A DNA stretch of 64,000 bases from Helicoverpa zea (GCF_022581195.2 NC_061456.1:10356501-10420500), one strand, 5' to 3'. Shown: positions 33,874-47,100, counted from the first letter of the stretch. Notes: generated by a model not told the origin, from the sequence alone. Numbers and translations are program-made.

Positions 33874-34054
33874 CCCATTCCAGCGGTTTCACCCTCGTCC
33901 CATAAGCATTACTTCCTGCATCCAGAAAAAAAATCCTCAATAAGTGAAACACTGAAAGAATTTTTACCATTAAGCTTCATCAGTAGTACCTGAGATTAGT
34001 CCATTCAATCAAACAAACAAATTCGTCAGCTTTACAATATTCAGTATAAAATAT
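33874..34054 (+). repeat. Dispersed 'ACTAGC' repeat, diverged copy
   Basis: CCAGCGGTTTCACCCTCGTC, CCATAAGCATTACTTCCTGC, CAGTAGTACCTGAGATTAG and AAACAAACAAATTCGTCAGC occur in the order of the full copy at 61484. The start and end boxes are degraded. Confidence 0.7.
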
Positions 34055-34382
34055 TGACAACCCCTCGATCATACCGTCAAACATCATCAATACACCATCA
34101 GAAAGATTTAGCACCACTTACCTCTCCATTGTTCTTGAACCAATCAAAGCGAACACGTCAACTGAACACTCATATGAAGTGGGGTCAGACAAAGCATACT
34201 TATAACCCATCTGTTTGTTAACGCTCTTGAAACGCTCTCGATTTTTTTGATAGCTGTACCGCTTTCGAATATTTTCTATACGGGTACATGGGTAGCTATT
34301 GATAGAAGTAAGCTTGTAGGGAAATATATTTTATCATAACTTTGGTCCTTAATTAAATTAAATAGGTAGCTGAATAATTTGA

Positions 34383-34756
34383 TGTGCTGGGGCGGCTGCA
34401 GTTTTTGCAGAGACCACCAAGCGGCGCAAATATAACCTTATTGGAAATTATAGTTTCGAGCCGTTTGGGGTCGAAACGCTCGGACCGTGGGGCCCGAGTT
34501 CGCAGTTACTTTACAAGGACATCGCGAAAAGGCTTGTCAACGCTTCGCGTGACCAGAGGCGGGCTTATTCTTTGGACAAAGAATTAGCATTGCCATTCAA
34601 CGTGGCAATGCAGCCAGTCTTCTGGGCACGTTTCCGGAGGACCGTGATGCGGAGGAATACTTCGACGCCTGGTCGATGCCCTTTTATATTATGTTTTATG
34701 TTTATATATATTTTGTATATAGTATTTTATTTTTAGTTTTGTATAAAGATAAGTAG
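34383..34756 (+). pseudogene. LINE reverse-transcriptase C-terminus, frameshifted
   Basis: The first frame reads AVFAETTKRRKYNLIGNYSF then EPFGVETLGPWGPSSQLLYK and continues to about 34567. It then jumps by one base to FFGQRISIAIQRGNAASLLG and runs to a stop at 34754-34756. V-E-T-L-G-P-W-G-P and Q-R-I-S-I-A-I-Q-R-G-N-A-A-S are the conserved end of a LINE reverse-transcriptase-like protein family. The shift lies near 34563-34570 and breaks the frame. The catalytic domain is missing. More GC-rich than the flanks. Confidence 0.8.
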
Positions 34757-35380
34757 TTTAAGTTTTTATATATGTATAGTGTGTACATTTTATGAAGGGA
34801 GTCTATGTTTATTCAGGTAAAATTAATATGAGGTAGGTACTTATTCAAGTAATCACGTTGTATTTAAGAATTATTATTGGTTGAAGTTATAACTGAAATC
34901 TACTCATAATGTATTGATTTTATCTCGATTCATCAACTTTAAAAGATTGGTTCTATCGACATGAATTTTACGTTATAAAATTGGTAATATTCTTATCTTT
35001 TAAATATTAAGCGTTAACTTCAAGATAACTAAAAGCAAGAATTTTAATACACATTATAGATATTTTTTAGTACCTAAAAGATGATCCTAAAAAGGTATTG
35101 TAGGTACAAAATAATATGAATTTTATACATGAGTACCTACTAAGCGTTATAACGCAATTACTTGGTCTCAACACGTTGTTTTAAAAAACAATTTTCAGAG
35201 ATAATAATGATGTACAGACAAATTCAATTTTATTTGTCTGGATTAAATGATGTGTCACTTAAAGTACACATAATAAAACATTTTCAGGTTTTATAAGAGT
35301 TATGGAGGGTTTTATTCAGTGTTTAGAGGTACATCGATAGAGCATTGAAAAAAAATTTTGGGCAGTTACATTAATTGTTA

Positions 35381-35524
35381 AAGAGAGGAAGGGGTCGTCC
35401 AAGATATAGCTACATCAAGCAAATTAAAGAAAAGGTGAAGGTCGTGACGTATAAGGAAGTTCAGGAGTTGGCGCTAGATAGGTGTAAATGGAAGGAGCTG
35501 CACCGACAAGAGCTGGGCTCTTAA
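35381..35524 (+). pseudogene. RTE-like LINE C-terminus relic
   Basis: The frame reads KRGRGRPRYSYIKQIKEKVK, then VTYKEVQELALDRCKWKEL, HRQELGS and a stop at 35522-35524. The pattern K-R-G-R-P-R...A-x-D-R-x-x-W-K is the usual C-terminus of RTE/CR1-type LINEs. It is followed by an AATGATGATTAATTG tail. A different lineage from the relics at 30950 and 53143. Confidence 0.8.
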
Positions 35525-35539
35525 ATTAATGATGATTAA

Positions 35540-37119
35540 TTGTTGAGCATAATGATAGATACAAAATTCCAACTTCACTTGCATTTCAAAGTAGGCTATG
35601 TATGTATATGTAAACTTAACAACTTCACTTTCATGGCAAAGTAGACTATAAGCATACTTACCGATAAAATGTTCTTCCATTTATCCGCAAACAAATCGCC
35701 GTAAAGAATTATCTAAAAAATGAATGTAAATCAATAAAAAATAAACCAATATACAGTTAAAACAACAACTATATAGAACAATAAATATATATAACAATAA
35801 ATACCTACCACCATTAACACGTGAACAAAAAAGATTGTTCGTTTTTACCTATAAAAAAACGGCACAATTAAATCCGCATTTTTCACAGCAGATCCCGAAA
35901 ATCCGTAATCGTAATTCACGTTGAATACATGCGAAATAGTGACGTGCGTAACGTTCAATTACGATTGCTCGATAAAATGTATCGATTTCACGGCCAATGT
36001 TACGATAGAATCGCGGTACAAGTACCTACGTTTTCAGCCAGATTGTCATGTAGATTTTAGGGAACGCTTTGTTGTTGTAGGCTTAAATCCTTTTTGGCAC
36101 GTATGCCGAAAAAAGATTTAGGTTTTTCTGGGTCTGACTCTGTTTTTACAAGAGATTTAGACGTTGTTGGCCAAAAGGGTCAGGTTCAGGGGAAGGTGTT
36201 AAAATAATAATAGTAAATAGGTACCTCAATTCTGTAAAGATAACTGTATTACTGAATTAGTTTGGTAAGTAGTCTGTGTTAGTTCATCAAAGTTTGAACG
36301 AATAAAAATGTACCAAGATTTTTTTTAAACCACAAACAAATCTACAGTATCGTAATTTAAAATAAGAATACCTACAAAGCTGACTCAAAGGAATTACGAC
36401 ATTCAATTCGATGAGTTCCGTTTTTAAATGTAAATCGAAAACACGAATGGTCGATAACTTAGCTTGTAAGCTTTTGTGACGCAAATGTGAGCACGTCCTT
36501 ATAAAACGTTTATATTATTTCCAGTTCTTATCACCGAAGAAAAAAAAGGAAATATCGTTTCAACACATTTTCGTAATCTCCGCGTTATTTTTGAAGCTAT
36601 ATAAATAAGCTGAAGAGGGAACAAAGAAAGCATTATATGCACACTAGCTTCCGCCCGTGGCTTCGCCCGCATCAAGTTCGGTTATATCGCGTTTCCAAGA
36701 GAACTCTTCAAAAGTCCTATGTTCTATCCTATGTTCTTTCTCAAGGTCAAGTCTATCTCTGTACCAAATTTTATTAAAATATTAGGGTACAAACAAACAT
36801 TTTGTCTCTTTGATAATAACAATCGATTTTATAGAAAAAATATTGGTTACTCAATTTGCATTTATTTCTTCGGCTTCTCTTAAAATTGACGTTGTATTAT
36901 GTCAATTTTAATACTCAATAAAGTTGTCGGAATCAATAAATTGGGTTCTTTATCATCGTTACTGGTTGCTACCGGTTTTTAAGCGTGTCTTCCAATATTT
37001 TTTTGCTTTCCTGTGGGAAATGTAATTTAGCAATGTCAAAGTGCTCAAATATCAGTCTGCGGTCTTGTTTATTATTTTGCGTTGTCTATTGTTTTTGGTT
37101 TATTTGTTAGAATACACGC
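35540..37119. other. Mostly unassigned, no gene seen
   Basis: AT-rich DNA. A dispersed-repeat fragment lies at 36645-36820 (listed). No coding feature. Confidence 0.5.
36645..36820 (+). repeat. Dispersed 'ACTAGCTTCCGCC' repeat, variant
   Basis: It starts ACTAGCTTCCGCCCGTGGCT followed by TCGCCCGCATC, then has CTATGTTCTATCC, TCTGTACCAAATTTTATTAA and ACAAACAAACA. The start resembles the partial copy at the window end (63906). The middle differs from the 2039/61484 type, so it is a second subfamily. Confidence 0.65.
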
Positions 37120-37205
37120 ACACTACAAGCTTTTAGTCTGTCGTTTGGGCTTATAATCAGTATGAAGATGAATGGATGTACACACGTAACTACCTTCAGT
37201 GTGTG
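37120..37205 (+). mobile_element. MITE-D copy 3, partial
   Basis: ACACTACAAGCTTTTAGTCTG then TTTGGGCTTATAATCAGTATG and AAGATGAATGG match the left half of MITE-D. The right half is missing or unrecognisable. Confidence 0.65.
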
Positions 37206-37887
37206 CGTAGGCTTGCTCATATTCCTGAGTTGGGATTTATATGCAATAGTATCTTCTAATTGAGTCAAAATGGATAAAAATGCCTCAATAATGATACTCA
37301 CATAAATTTAATTCATTTAAAACTTTGTATAAAGTTTACATAAGCAATTATATGTATTTTTACCTTTTTTCTAATTTAATTTTATATCGATTTTAATATT
37401 AAGTAGATTAAAATCCTCTTATATCTCACTGTGTTTATACAAAGTCTTCTTATTCGACAATATAATACATAATTCGCATAGCCTCGGGCTTAGTAATTTC
37501 CGTTTAATTTTGGTAAATCGGTAATGTTCTGATATTGTTTGCCAAGTAGACTGTAAGAAAGGCTCATGTTACAAACATATATTGTGTGTTATTTTATACG
37601 TAGGAATATAACAAAAATTTTGTCTGAATACAGTATCGATAGGAATATAAAAACTTCTAGACAAAAAGTATGAATAATAATAATACCTACAATACAATCA
37701 AGATACACGTGGGTCCTTCGAAAATATTGCACCTGCTCCCCATCTGAGATTTGCCGCCGCATACTTGCTGGTGTCATTTAATTTTGAATGTAGAATGAAA
37801 TCTGAATAAGCAACAATTCATAAAGAGACGATCAAAATAATGAATACCCCAAAACTTAGTCACCTCACTTCACAGATTTAAGTCTTA

Positions 37888-38075
37888 CAGCCAGTTTTTT
37901 CATCAAAGTAAAAGCCAAAGTAATGTCATAAAGTAAAAGTAACGGTCAAATTCGTTTTTCACGATTTTGTCATATAGTTTTGTTGTTACTTTAACTTGAA
38001 AAAACGAAGTTGACCGTTACTTTTATTACTTTATGACATTACTTTGGCTTTTACTTTTGATGAAGAAATTGGCTG
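37888..38075. mobile_element. MITE family T, copy 2
   Basis: 188 bp starting CAGCCAGTTTTTTCATCAAA and ending TGAAGAAATTGGCTG, flanked by TTA (37885-37887 and 38076-38078). The arms mirror each other through GTAATGTCATAAAGTAAAAG and ACGGTCAAATTCG. Confidence 0.88.
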
Positions 38076-38079
38076 TTAG

Positions 38080-39230
38080 TCAGCCCACGTCAGACTTTTT
38101 GTAGGACAGACAAATGGGCTTTTAATGGCCGATTATTTGTAAGCCAGGATTTTCTGACCGAGTTTTCATATGATATGTGCATTGCACTGTTTTGCTTTCA
38201 GTGTATTATATTTATCTCACCTCATAACCAACCAAAACTGTTTTGTTCATTTATCTGCAAACTTGGCGCCACACAATGCTCTAAATAGATACACTCGTAC
38301 AATTCATATATAATACCTACCTTCAAAGAAAACCCAAAAATAAAACCATACACATGCAATTAAAAATAAAAATACTGTATCTGTTTCAGAACACTAGTGT
38401 AACAGTGACGCCAACAATATAATTTATAAACGTCTGTTTTCGTGACGTCACATAGGCGCCAGCGCAGATTGGAACGTCGAGTGTTCGTACAAAAACGTTT
38501 TTATTTTTTCATAAGATTATTATAGACAAATTCCTATGTGTTAATGGTATTACGACGAAAATACGCCGCAAAAGCAATGTAGATTGAACTTGAACTGATA
38601 TTGTTTTTATTGATGCGCGGGCGCCGATTTGACCGATATTATATCCGTATTATAATATGCCAAAGTTTTGTTTTAGATGTTGAGTAACAAGATCAACATA
38701 TTTATATGTAGTTTAAAAAACTGTAGAGAAATACGCTTATCTAAATGCACGTACAAAGCAAAATCTATGAAATACCAGTTCATATCTTCCGGCTCCTTCA
38801 TCAGATTATTTTCACAGTTAATATTATTGTATTGTCATTAGACCTAGATACAGCTGCCAATTTACATGATGCCACGATCCTTAGTAGACCGTTGTATTAC
38901 CCAAGATTCAATTACCTAAAAATTAATGTAGTTACATAAAAGTCGGCCTAATTTTATTAGTGTTAAAGCAGTCTTTTGAACGACATCTCAGAAAAATATG
39001 AAAGAAAATACATAGGTATTTGTATTGCCCTTAAATCGGGTCCTCCATATTGTAGTGTCTTATCTCTACAACCTTTAAGATGTCAGATAAGCTTTCGTTA
39101 CTTTTGTCATTGTATTCTTGAAATTACATTGGACAGCACTTAACTTTACAAGTACTTATGTGCCTTACATTTTTACGCTTGTACATAAGGGACGATGCTG
39201 ACGAAAATATATTCAAGATTTTTTTTTTAG
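38080..39230. other. No gene seen
   Basis: AT-rich DNA apart from the patch at 38440-38490. The 64-codon frame at 38745 has no motifs. Confidence 0.5.
38443..38450. promoter_or_regulatory. CRE palindrome TGACGTCA
   Basis: A perfect CREB/ATF-type palindrome in a locally GC-richer patch (GACGTCACATAGGCGCCAGC). The same octamer occurs at 1684 and 52225. No promoter or gene is visible beside it, so it may be chance. Confidence 0.25.
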
Positions 39231-39247
39231 TAACAGGCAAACCGTGT

Positions 39248-39441
39248 CGTTGGAGGAGATCAAAAGCCAGTAAGTCTGACATCAGTCTAGACTCGGGGTA
39301 TTGTTTTACCTGGGTAACTGGGTTGAGAAGGTCTGATAGGCAGTCGCTCCTTGTGAAACACTGGTAGTTAGCTGCATCCAGCTAGACTGGAAGCCGATCC
39401 CAACGTAGTTGGGAGAATGAAAGACTCGGGAGATGATGAAG
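39248..39441 (+). mobile_element. SINE-B, 5'-truncated copy
   Basis: Runs from a GCCAGTAAGTCTGACATCAG box through CTGGGTAACTGGGTTGAGAAG and CAGTCGCTCCTTGTGAAACA to CCCAACGTAGTTGGGAGA and a GATGATGAA tail. Flanked by ACAGGCAAACCGTGT (39233-39247) and ACAGGCGAACCGTGT (39442-39456), one mismatch in 15. The tRNA-like head is missing. It corresponds to the reverse complement of 51093-51300. Confidence 0.88.
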
Positions 39442-39456
39442 ACAGGCGAACCGTGT

Positions 39457-42400
39457 GGGAAACTTATGTTTGCTCAGTTTTAAATAACTGTTAACTTTAT
39501 TATTAGACACAGGAATGTATGTCTGTATATAATAAGCATAGGTACAAGTTCAAATCGCGATGTACACCAGCAAATTAATCTTTTAACACAATATATGTAT
39601 CACCACTTAACAAAAATATGAACCAGGAACATTTTGGAACACTCTTTCATATTTATTTGATCTTTCTTTAATTTATTATTTTAATTTGTCTCATATTTGC
39701 TGCACTGACGTGTAAACTACGCTTTTACTACACATTTGCTGTCACATCAAAGGTTTTTGTTTTAAAAGCCGCGCATTATACAATGTCGTGCAGAAAAAAC
39801 GACATCATACGCAAATAATTTAAATTCGCTGGAGACGCTTGTTATGAAATATAAGTTTAATTTTATTATCAAGTGAGAGTAGTATTTAAATATGGCTGAG
39901 TTGAGCGACCTTTATAATGTAACTGCTTTGTAACATTTTATTGTCGGTGGTTATTTCTTAAATGTGCTTGAACTGGGCTCAGTTTATCTTGGTCTTATGA
40001 GTTGAGGTGCTGCAAATGACATAAACTCACCATTGAACAAACATATCCACCAATGTGATTTTGTATTAAAGTATCAATAAAAAATATTTTTATTTTTAAA
40101 ATACAAATAAAAATGTATGTTACTAACAAATACATTTAATTTACTTTTATAAATGTAAAGTATTATTTTATTTGCTTTATTTTATTTATATATAGGTCAA
40201 GATGTGTCAATCGCACTATAATTTCGTTGAAGTTCTGTTATTCTTTGACACTGACATTTAGATCCGTTTCGTAAGTTTAAGGGCAATGTCAGAACCGTGC
40301 AATTTATTCTCCATTAATCTACTTTTTGTAGGAAGTTTTTCGATTTATTATGATTTTTTAACTGTTTTGTAAATGACATGCGTAATAAGTAATTTATTTT
40401 GTAAAATATTTGCATTATGAAACGTAATTACCTTTTTGAATTAAAAAAAACGAGTTCAGTTTATGTGACTTTGTAAGAGTTTTTTATAAAAAATGCCTTT
40501 TACTAAATATTATAAATGAGACTTTCTCCTATAATAATTAATTATTACTATTATTACACGCATTAGTGTGCCAAATAAAATAGCAAAATAAATCGTTTGA
40601 AATTCACTCGTGAATATTCTCATAAATTACTTTTTCCCAAATAGAATATAGAGCGAGATCTCTTTGATAGCTGATTTAATGTAGACACGTGTTTCTTTCA
40701 CTTAGCGTGATATTTATTTGATTCAGTTTGCGGTTTCAAGGACCAAGATTTTTTTAAATACTTTTTGTAGATGCTAGACTTCTAAGTCTTGTTTTTCTGA
40801 ATGAACAGTCATTGTCATAGTGTGATCTAAATGTACCTACGTAAATTTCAATTTTTTAAGAAAATGTACTACCTACGGATTTTGTATCATACATTTCCGA
40901 AACATATTATGTATGAAAGTTCTTTAACCTTTTTTTGATTTTGGCGATACTTTAGCTTCTATATTTATCTTTGTTCAGGCCATAAAATATAACCTTGTAC
41001 CTGCCTCATTCTTCATACTAAAAAAGATGAATTGAATGGAGGATGAAAACAGAATACACTGCAAAACATTATTGAGTGCGATATAAATATTTTTTTATTA
41101 CCTAAAGGCATCTGTTTACTTTACAAAACATAACATAACGTTCTGTTTTTACGAAAAACAAGTAATATGCGTTCTTATAATTTGGTCAGTTTGACCGAGT
41201 CCTAAAAATATAAAGTGGGGTAATTCGAGACTTTTGGGGGGGGGGAAAACACAAAAACATGCCTCAAGCTAAAAAACAATTTATGCTCCAATCGAAACAC
41301 AGGTAACAATTTATAATACGATATACATATTATGATCGTTAGCAAAATATTTTATTTTTGTTTCAATCTTAATTCGAAAAATAAACATAGGTCCATTGGT
41401 TTGTTAGATTTTTTTGTTAATAAGTGTATGGTATCGGCAATTTTCGCAGACGCGAACGATAGGCACGGTCACGATAGTATAAAAATAGCCTACAAAAATC
41501 ATCATACATTCTTCTCGTACTATATACTATACTATGTATACGTACTATATCTATTTCTGTATCGTGTACTATATCTCGCTTGCCCTACATTTATCACTTT
41601 TCCCAAAATAAATATACGGAAAATATTTTGATAGTTTAATGGTTTTTAATGGTGTTTATATTTTTCTGCTTTTCGCTTTTCTTTCTAAGAAGTTGTGTGA
41701 AAAGATAAGCACCTGTGTGAAATGACTAGCTGTGTCATCAGTTTCAGCCGAGAAGGGGAACTTCTTAGGGGGGAACTTCTTCCTGAAAACAGATAATTTA
41801 CTTGGTTCCTGTATGTTTACACAGAGATACCCATGTTACACAGAAATAGTGCAGCTTAATAACAATGAAAGAGTTTTCAGTCGGTTCGGTTCAGTAGTTT
41901 CAGAGTAATTAGGGTATAAAAAAAAAAACAAAAAAGGTTTCCTCTTTATTGTATTAAGTATAAATAGCATTGATTTAGCGTGTACCTACGTGATCACTAT
42001 TTTCGCTTTTCTTTGTAAGTAGTTTACACTTGTGATTTTTTTTATTATTATTGTTTAGTTTAAAAATATTTATAGTAAAGGACGTATTTAAAAAGATTTT
42101 TCAATAGAATATCTCTTAATATCTAACTATTGAATCCTAAAACATTCAAACTAGAGTACTAGTAAGTAGAGCCAGGTCTTACAAAATGAAACTATCTTAT
42201 CGCTTGAACAGGTATAAGATATTAAACTATTGAATATAGATTCGTGTCTGGATTGATTGATCTGTCTGGAAATCTGACAGGCAATTTATAAACACTTGAG
42301 TTAAGTAGTTTTATGAATACCTAGCCATTTGAATCTTGATGTGAAAACGAGCTACTTAACGAATGCAAAGAAGTATTAGTAAATCGAGCTAACATTCTAG

Positions 42401-43470
42401 AAACATACAGGTACACAAACAGTCATAACAAGTTAACTACCTCCAAATTTGGAAAATTCAAAACTCATTATATAAAAGGTGGTTTTTATTAAAAAACGTT
42501 AAATCTTTTTTATATTATAGAACACTTTATTACCATGCCATGTACCCATTGTCATCCCCAGTTTCATATTAAACTCCCATCTTTCATGGTAAATATCTTA
42601 AAGTGGCAACACCAAAACAAAACAGCGGGCCTATTACACGTCTATTCTAATTACTGTTTACATGGCTGAGATTTTCCATTAGCTGTTCCCGTACGTTCAA
42701 ACGTTTTAGGGTACTTGACCCCAAATTAATATTAAGCCGCATCGTGGTTCGTTAAGTGCTGAATGAGGAAAATGGACAGGGCTGCCATTATGAAAAAAAG
42801 CTTTTTTGTGATGGCAACATTTTATTCACATTTGGTTTTAGAAATGGTAATATTACTTTGTCTATTTATATAAAAATGTACCACTATATCCCTTGGTCAC
42901 AAAATATAAAATTAGAGGGGAAATAAGTTAGACCCGGGAGAAGAACGTAGAATAGTGTTTGTCACCATTCGGCTATGGGAACATATGGGCCAGTTATCTC
43001 GGGACGCAGGCAAAACAGCGGATAGAAGCTAGTCATTTTATAAAATTTACCGTATTTTATTCTAATCTTTATTTGAAAGATAATAATTAAAGGTTTCTCT
43101 AATTAAAATTTCTTCAAAATAAATCACCATAAAATTATCGAGTTTTAATTCACAAAGGATCAAATTAAAGATGAGTCTTCGATTTGCAATGAAGTTCGCG
43201 GTTACATAGTTATTTGATTATGCTAAAAGGCCATAATTAACTTTATCAAAAGTTTTAATTGGCTTTGAGAAAATAAATTAGCTGAACCTTTATTGAGTCA
43301 TGACTAGCGTATTGAATACTGTAAACTTCGATAGCCCATATATCGAGGAAGGCTAGGTAGGTCCTAGTTACCTTGCTACGCGGAGTAGTTCCAATATAAT
43401 TACTTATCTTAAAATCTCATCACCAGAAATCAGACAACTGAATTAAAAAATGTTGATCAATAAATAGCTG
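39457..43470. other. Mostly unassigned, no gene seen
   Basis: AT-rich DNA. It includes a G run at 41237-41246 and a 3' fragment of the 'ACTAGC' repeat at 41862-41968. A 99-codon frame at 41332 is repetitive Tyr/Phe-rich sequence. At 42940-43035 there is a faint minus-strand trace of the 'ACTAGC' repeat. Confidence 0.45.
41862..41968 (+). repeat. 3' fragment of dispersed 'ACTAGC' repeat
   Basis: CGGTTCAGTAGTTTCAGAGT, then a run of A and AACAAAAAAGGTTTCCTCTT, then TATTAAGTATAAAT correspond to the last half of the repeat at 2039. Confidence 0.5.
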
Positions 43471-43477
43471 TTACAGC

Positions 43478-43540
43478 CTTTTTATCGTCCCACTGCTGGG
43501 CACAGGCCTCCTCTCACACGGAGAAGGATTCACCTTTTTA
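43478..43540 (-). pseudogene. RTE-type LINE 3' end relic
   Basis: The minus strand contains GAGGAGGCCTGTGCCCAGCA followed by GTGGGACGATAAA, the nucleotide form of the A-Q-Q-W-D end also seen at 30950. Only about 60 bp are left, joined directly to a SINE-B fragment. Confidence 0.6.
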
Positions 43541-43543
43541 TCA

Positions 43544-43676
43544 GCCATTGGTGTCTAAGATATACTTAGAAAGTACATACAAACTTAGAAAAGTTGCATT
43601 GGTACTTGCCTGACCTGGAATCGAACCCACGCCCACATACTCGAGAGGTTGGTTCTTTACCCACTAGGCCACTACG
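43544..43676 (-). mobile_element. SINE-B head fragment
   Basis: The reverse complement carries GTGGCCTAGTGGGTAAAGAA (A-box region), GTGGGTTCGATTCCAG (B-box) and the CAAGTACCAATGCAACTTTT box that follows the head in the full copy at 51093. It ends at TGTCTAAGATATACTTAG-type sequence. Confidence 0.8.
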
Positions 43677-43819
43677 ACACACGAAATAGCACACCTACAT
43701 TATTTCTGCTATCATTTCAATAAACAAATTCACGGCCGTAAAAATCCAACTTCAAGGAATTAACTAATTGCATGTAAATATCAATTAGTTAGAGAGAACC
43801 ATTAAGTCATTGTTCGGCT

Positions 43820-44123
43820 TCGGAGTAAGGAAAGATGAGCGGAGATGCCTTAATGCAGGTAGATTAGGCACCTTCTTCTAGGTCAAATTCGTACAGTGGG
43901 CATGACTTAAACGGTCGGTTACGAGTGAACTAACGAGGTGTTTTGGGTTCTTTCAGACATCTGTCAAAGATTTTTGGTATTACAAAAAATGGTCGGTGGT
44001 CCAAAGAAGTATAAGGGCGAAAATAGTAACGTTCCTCGTCCCGCCCACAGCCGCATTTTGGCGCGCAATTTTCTTAGGCGATTTTCCGTTATGGCACCTC
44101 CGCTAGTCATTTTGTTCTCCATG
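43820..44123 (-). mobile_element. Family E element, copy 4
   Basis: 304 bp. The right end GGCACCTCCGCTAGTCATTT...CTCCATG is the mirror of the copy 1 start. The left half contains CACCTTCTTCTAGGTCAAATTCGTAC. Flanked by GTTCGGCT (43812-43819 and 44124-44131), an 8-bp duplication. A 65-codon frame over it is read-through. Confidence 0.78.
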
Positions 44124-44139
44124 GTTCGGCTATAAAGCA

Positions 44140-47100
44140 ACAATTATTTATTATTGTCTAGCTGACCAAGTGTTGGGATTATTGTTTCCGACATGGAATC
44201 GTAAACGCAGAGCTAATTCGTTCATTAAGACGCCATGGAACTCTTATTGGGTTGCAAGGACGGTGTGTCATCTACATTTTTTTTTCTCTGTTCCATTTTT
44301 GAATTATAGTATGGCATAGCAATGGTACCAAGAAGGAGATTTAGGAAGGTAAGACCTGTTTCGTAAGGTAGGTATACCAATATGTTGGCAATTTATAATA
44401 CCTTTTTTAAGGTTTTTTTTCTTTTACTTAAATACCTATGTGGCATTACTTATTACAGTATACTAATAATAATTGATAAGTTTTTCAGTTCAGTCACAAA
44501 TAAAAATTGTAATCACCTAAATTATATTCATACATATTAAATTCAACACAATATTTTCTAAAGCAGAATACGAGTACATTAATAATAACACCTACACGCT
44601 CAATTTTCGTAAGTATAATGACATTAACTTCATAAAAGTATGATAATACGTACTCCCCCATCGAAAACTTTAAAACAAATGACTATGGAGACAATGATTA
44701 ATAGCGGTCAATCATCAAACAGTTATTTAAAACTTTTCACAAACGTCAGATCAATCAGGATTAGAAAATGACAATTTATCAAATTGTTTAGTGACTTCAA
44801 ACATAACAACAACGGTTTAATATTCTAAAACACTCGGTTTGATTGGTCGTTCGTTATTTAATGTTAATTAATAATCAATATTCATCTATCTGTATACCAC
44901 ACAATTTTCAAATTGTTTTGCGGTGTGATTTTGATCGAACTAGTAAGTATATGTAATACTTAAATGAAAATTTTATATATCGGGTTTGTTGTTCACAATC
45001 ACATTAAATGAATATTTGTCGATGTTAATAAAATGAATTGTTCAAACAAAGAAGATAGAATAAAAATGTGCGAAAATTAGAACACCATATAAAAGTCAGT
45101 CGTTACAAACAACTGAAATTCTCCCTTGAAAACTGACAACTGTCAACTGATCAAAACATTCGATACTCCCAATTTTATCTCTGCTTTACACATGATGTTG
45201 TAAATTATAAAAACGAAAAATGACTCCTGTGGTTAAACCACTGAATGGATTAGGTTATTTTTTATACAATTCGCAATAGAATATCGCAAAGTTATGCGAT
45301 AGGATTTAATGTGGTTGTGAACGAAACACACTGTATAGTAGCTGCTAGAAGATCTGTTTAGCTTAGCTAGAGCCTCAAGAAAAGGCATAGGTTACTTTTT
45401 ATCTAGATGCGGGAAGTAGTTCCCACGGGAAGCAGGTAGAACCACGGGAAAGAGCTAGTAGTAATACCTATCCAGTAACTAATAAATTTATGCAACCCAC
45501 CATTTATCTACACTTGGATGTTTACCACAAACTTCGACACCAAAATTCTTACCACATATTATGATTCTAAGCCAGACCATCCAGAAACAGACAATAACCG
45601 TTTAACTATCATGACGTCTCTATGACGTTCTCTGCGGGCATTAATTGTGAAACCGCAAGCGGTGCCGCGGGACGATGCATGTCGGTGAAGCGAGAGATTC
45701 TACTGAACGAATATCTTGCTATGCATTATGCAAGAAATGTTCAGATTGTGTTTGAAGGGGAAATTAGTTTCAGCTTCAATAATAAGTTAGTAAGTAATAA
45801 TGGGTTTCAAAAATTTAACCTCATATTATCTTCCTTGATTGAGTATTTTGTCTGGGTATTGGAAGTAGCTATTTGAGACTTCGACGAAAACCGCAGGAAA
45901 TAGCTAAGTTTATACATTGCAAACATTAAAAAGGGGAAACAACGGAAGCCTATATACACTGAGCGTACACAATCTTGTCCAGTTTTTTTCTTAAATAGTT
46001 ACCCTGCTACCACAATACACGCTGGTTTAATTAATTAAATGCTTAATTTACTTGGCAAGTTTTTTCCTTCGTTACAATAAACGCGATTAAATCGCGTTTC
46101 TAATATGTATCAGAAAGCAAATAGCATACATACTATACCTATTTGTACAACGTAGTAGGAAGCCAATATTATTCTTAACATAGTAAGCCTCCAATATTAC
46201 GCGTATTTTGATTGGAAATTAATATTGGTTTTGGTCCTACAAATAATCCCTATTGGTACGTAAGGACCAATTTATTTAAGCTTACAGTCGAATCCCTGGC
46301 GAATGATTTTATAACTTGATTGACATTTGTTTACATACAAATTGATGTACGTCTCAAAGTTATAAATAAAAACGTTTTACGAAATGACAGTCTGCAAACA
46401 TTTTGCACTTTCTTTCACATTTAAATCAACTCAGCGTCATCGGTTAAAAAACTGTTTGGTCCTAAAATAAAAATTGGTCCTAGTGGTCAGAAAAAGTTTC
46501 GCCCACGTCGAAAAACAATTAAAACTCTTAAATCCTCGACTGAAATAGATGCACTGAAAGCTTTTTCTAGTTAAATGTGAGCAAATAACAGTCTTCGGCG
46601 CATTTTCTTTAAGCTGAACCACTTAAACTTTCTGTACGTGTAAGTGCAACATGATTTCAACATTTACATTTGAATATTCTTTTATAGCCTAAGATATTTC
46701 AACTTTGTTTTAGTTTCATACGTAGATGAATTCCTAATATGGATATAACATCAGGTTTGTAGGTAAAATATTTCATAAACAAATAAAATGTGCGTAGTCC
46801 CAAAGCATCCATTGAATCTAATAGATTAAATCTAAGGAGCACAAGCCAGGTCTTTTCTAAACTTTGTCTAGATTTTTTTCCGTCAGGTAAAACAATTTGC
46901 AAAAGCCATATAAGCCTCAATAAGCTTGAAAAGCAATCACCCGTGTATACTTCCCTTTAACGATCACAAAATGACTTTAACCTTTGGTACCGCAATACAG
47001 TGCTTAAAAATACACATATGTACATATGACATACAATATATTTCCTCTAAAACAATGTCAAATAGAAACTATCATCTGCCTAGCCTTTTCCCGACCATAT

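Noticed and set aside
34690..34790. TATATATTTTGTATATAG stretch as a promoter
   Set aside because: It lies inside the decayed LINE C-terminal frame and its 3' region, and AT-rich strings are common here.
41332..41631. 99-codon frame rich in Tyr and Phe
   Set aside because: The C-terminal half comes from a TACTATA/ATACTAT low-complexity stretch.
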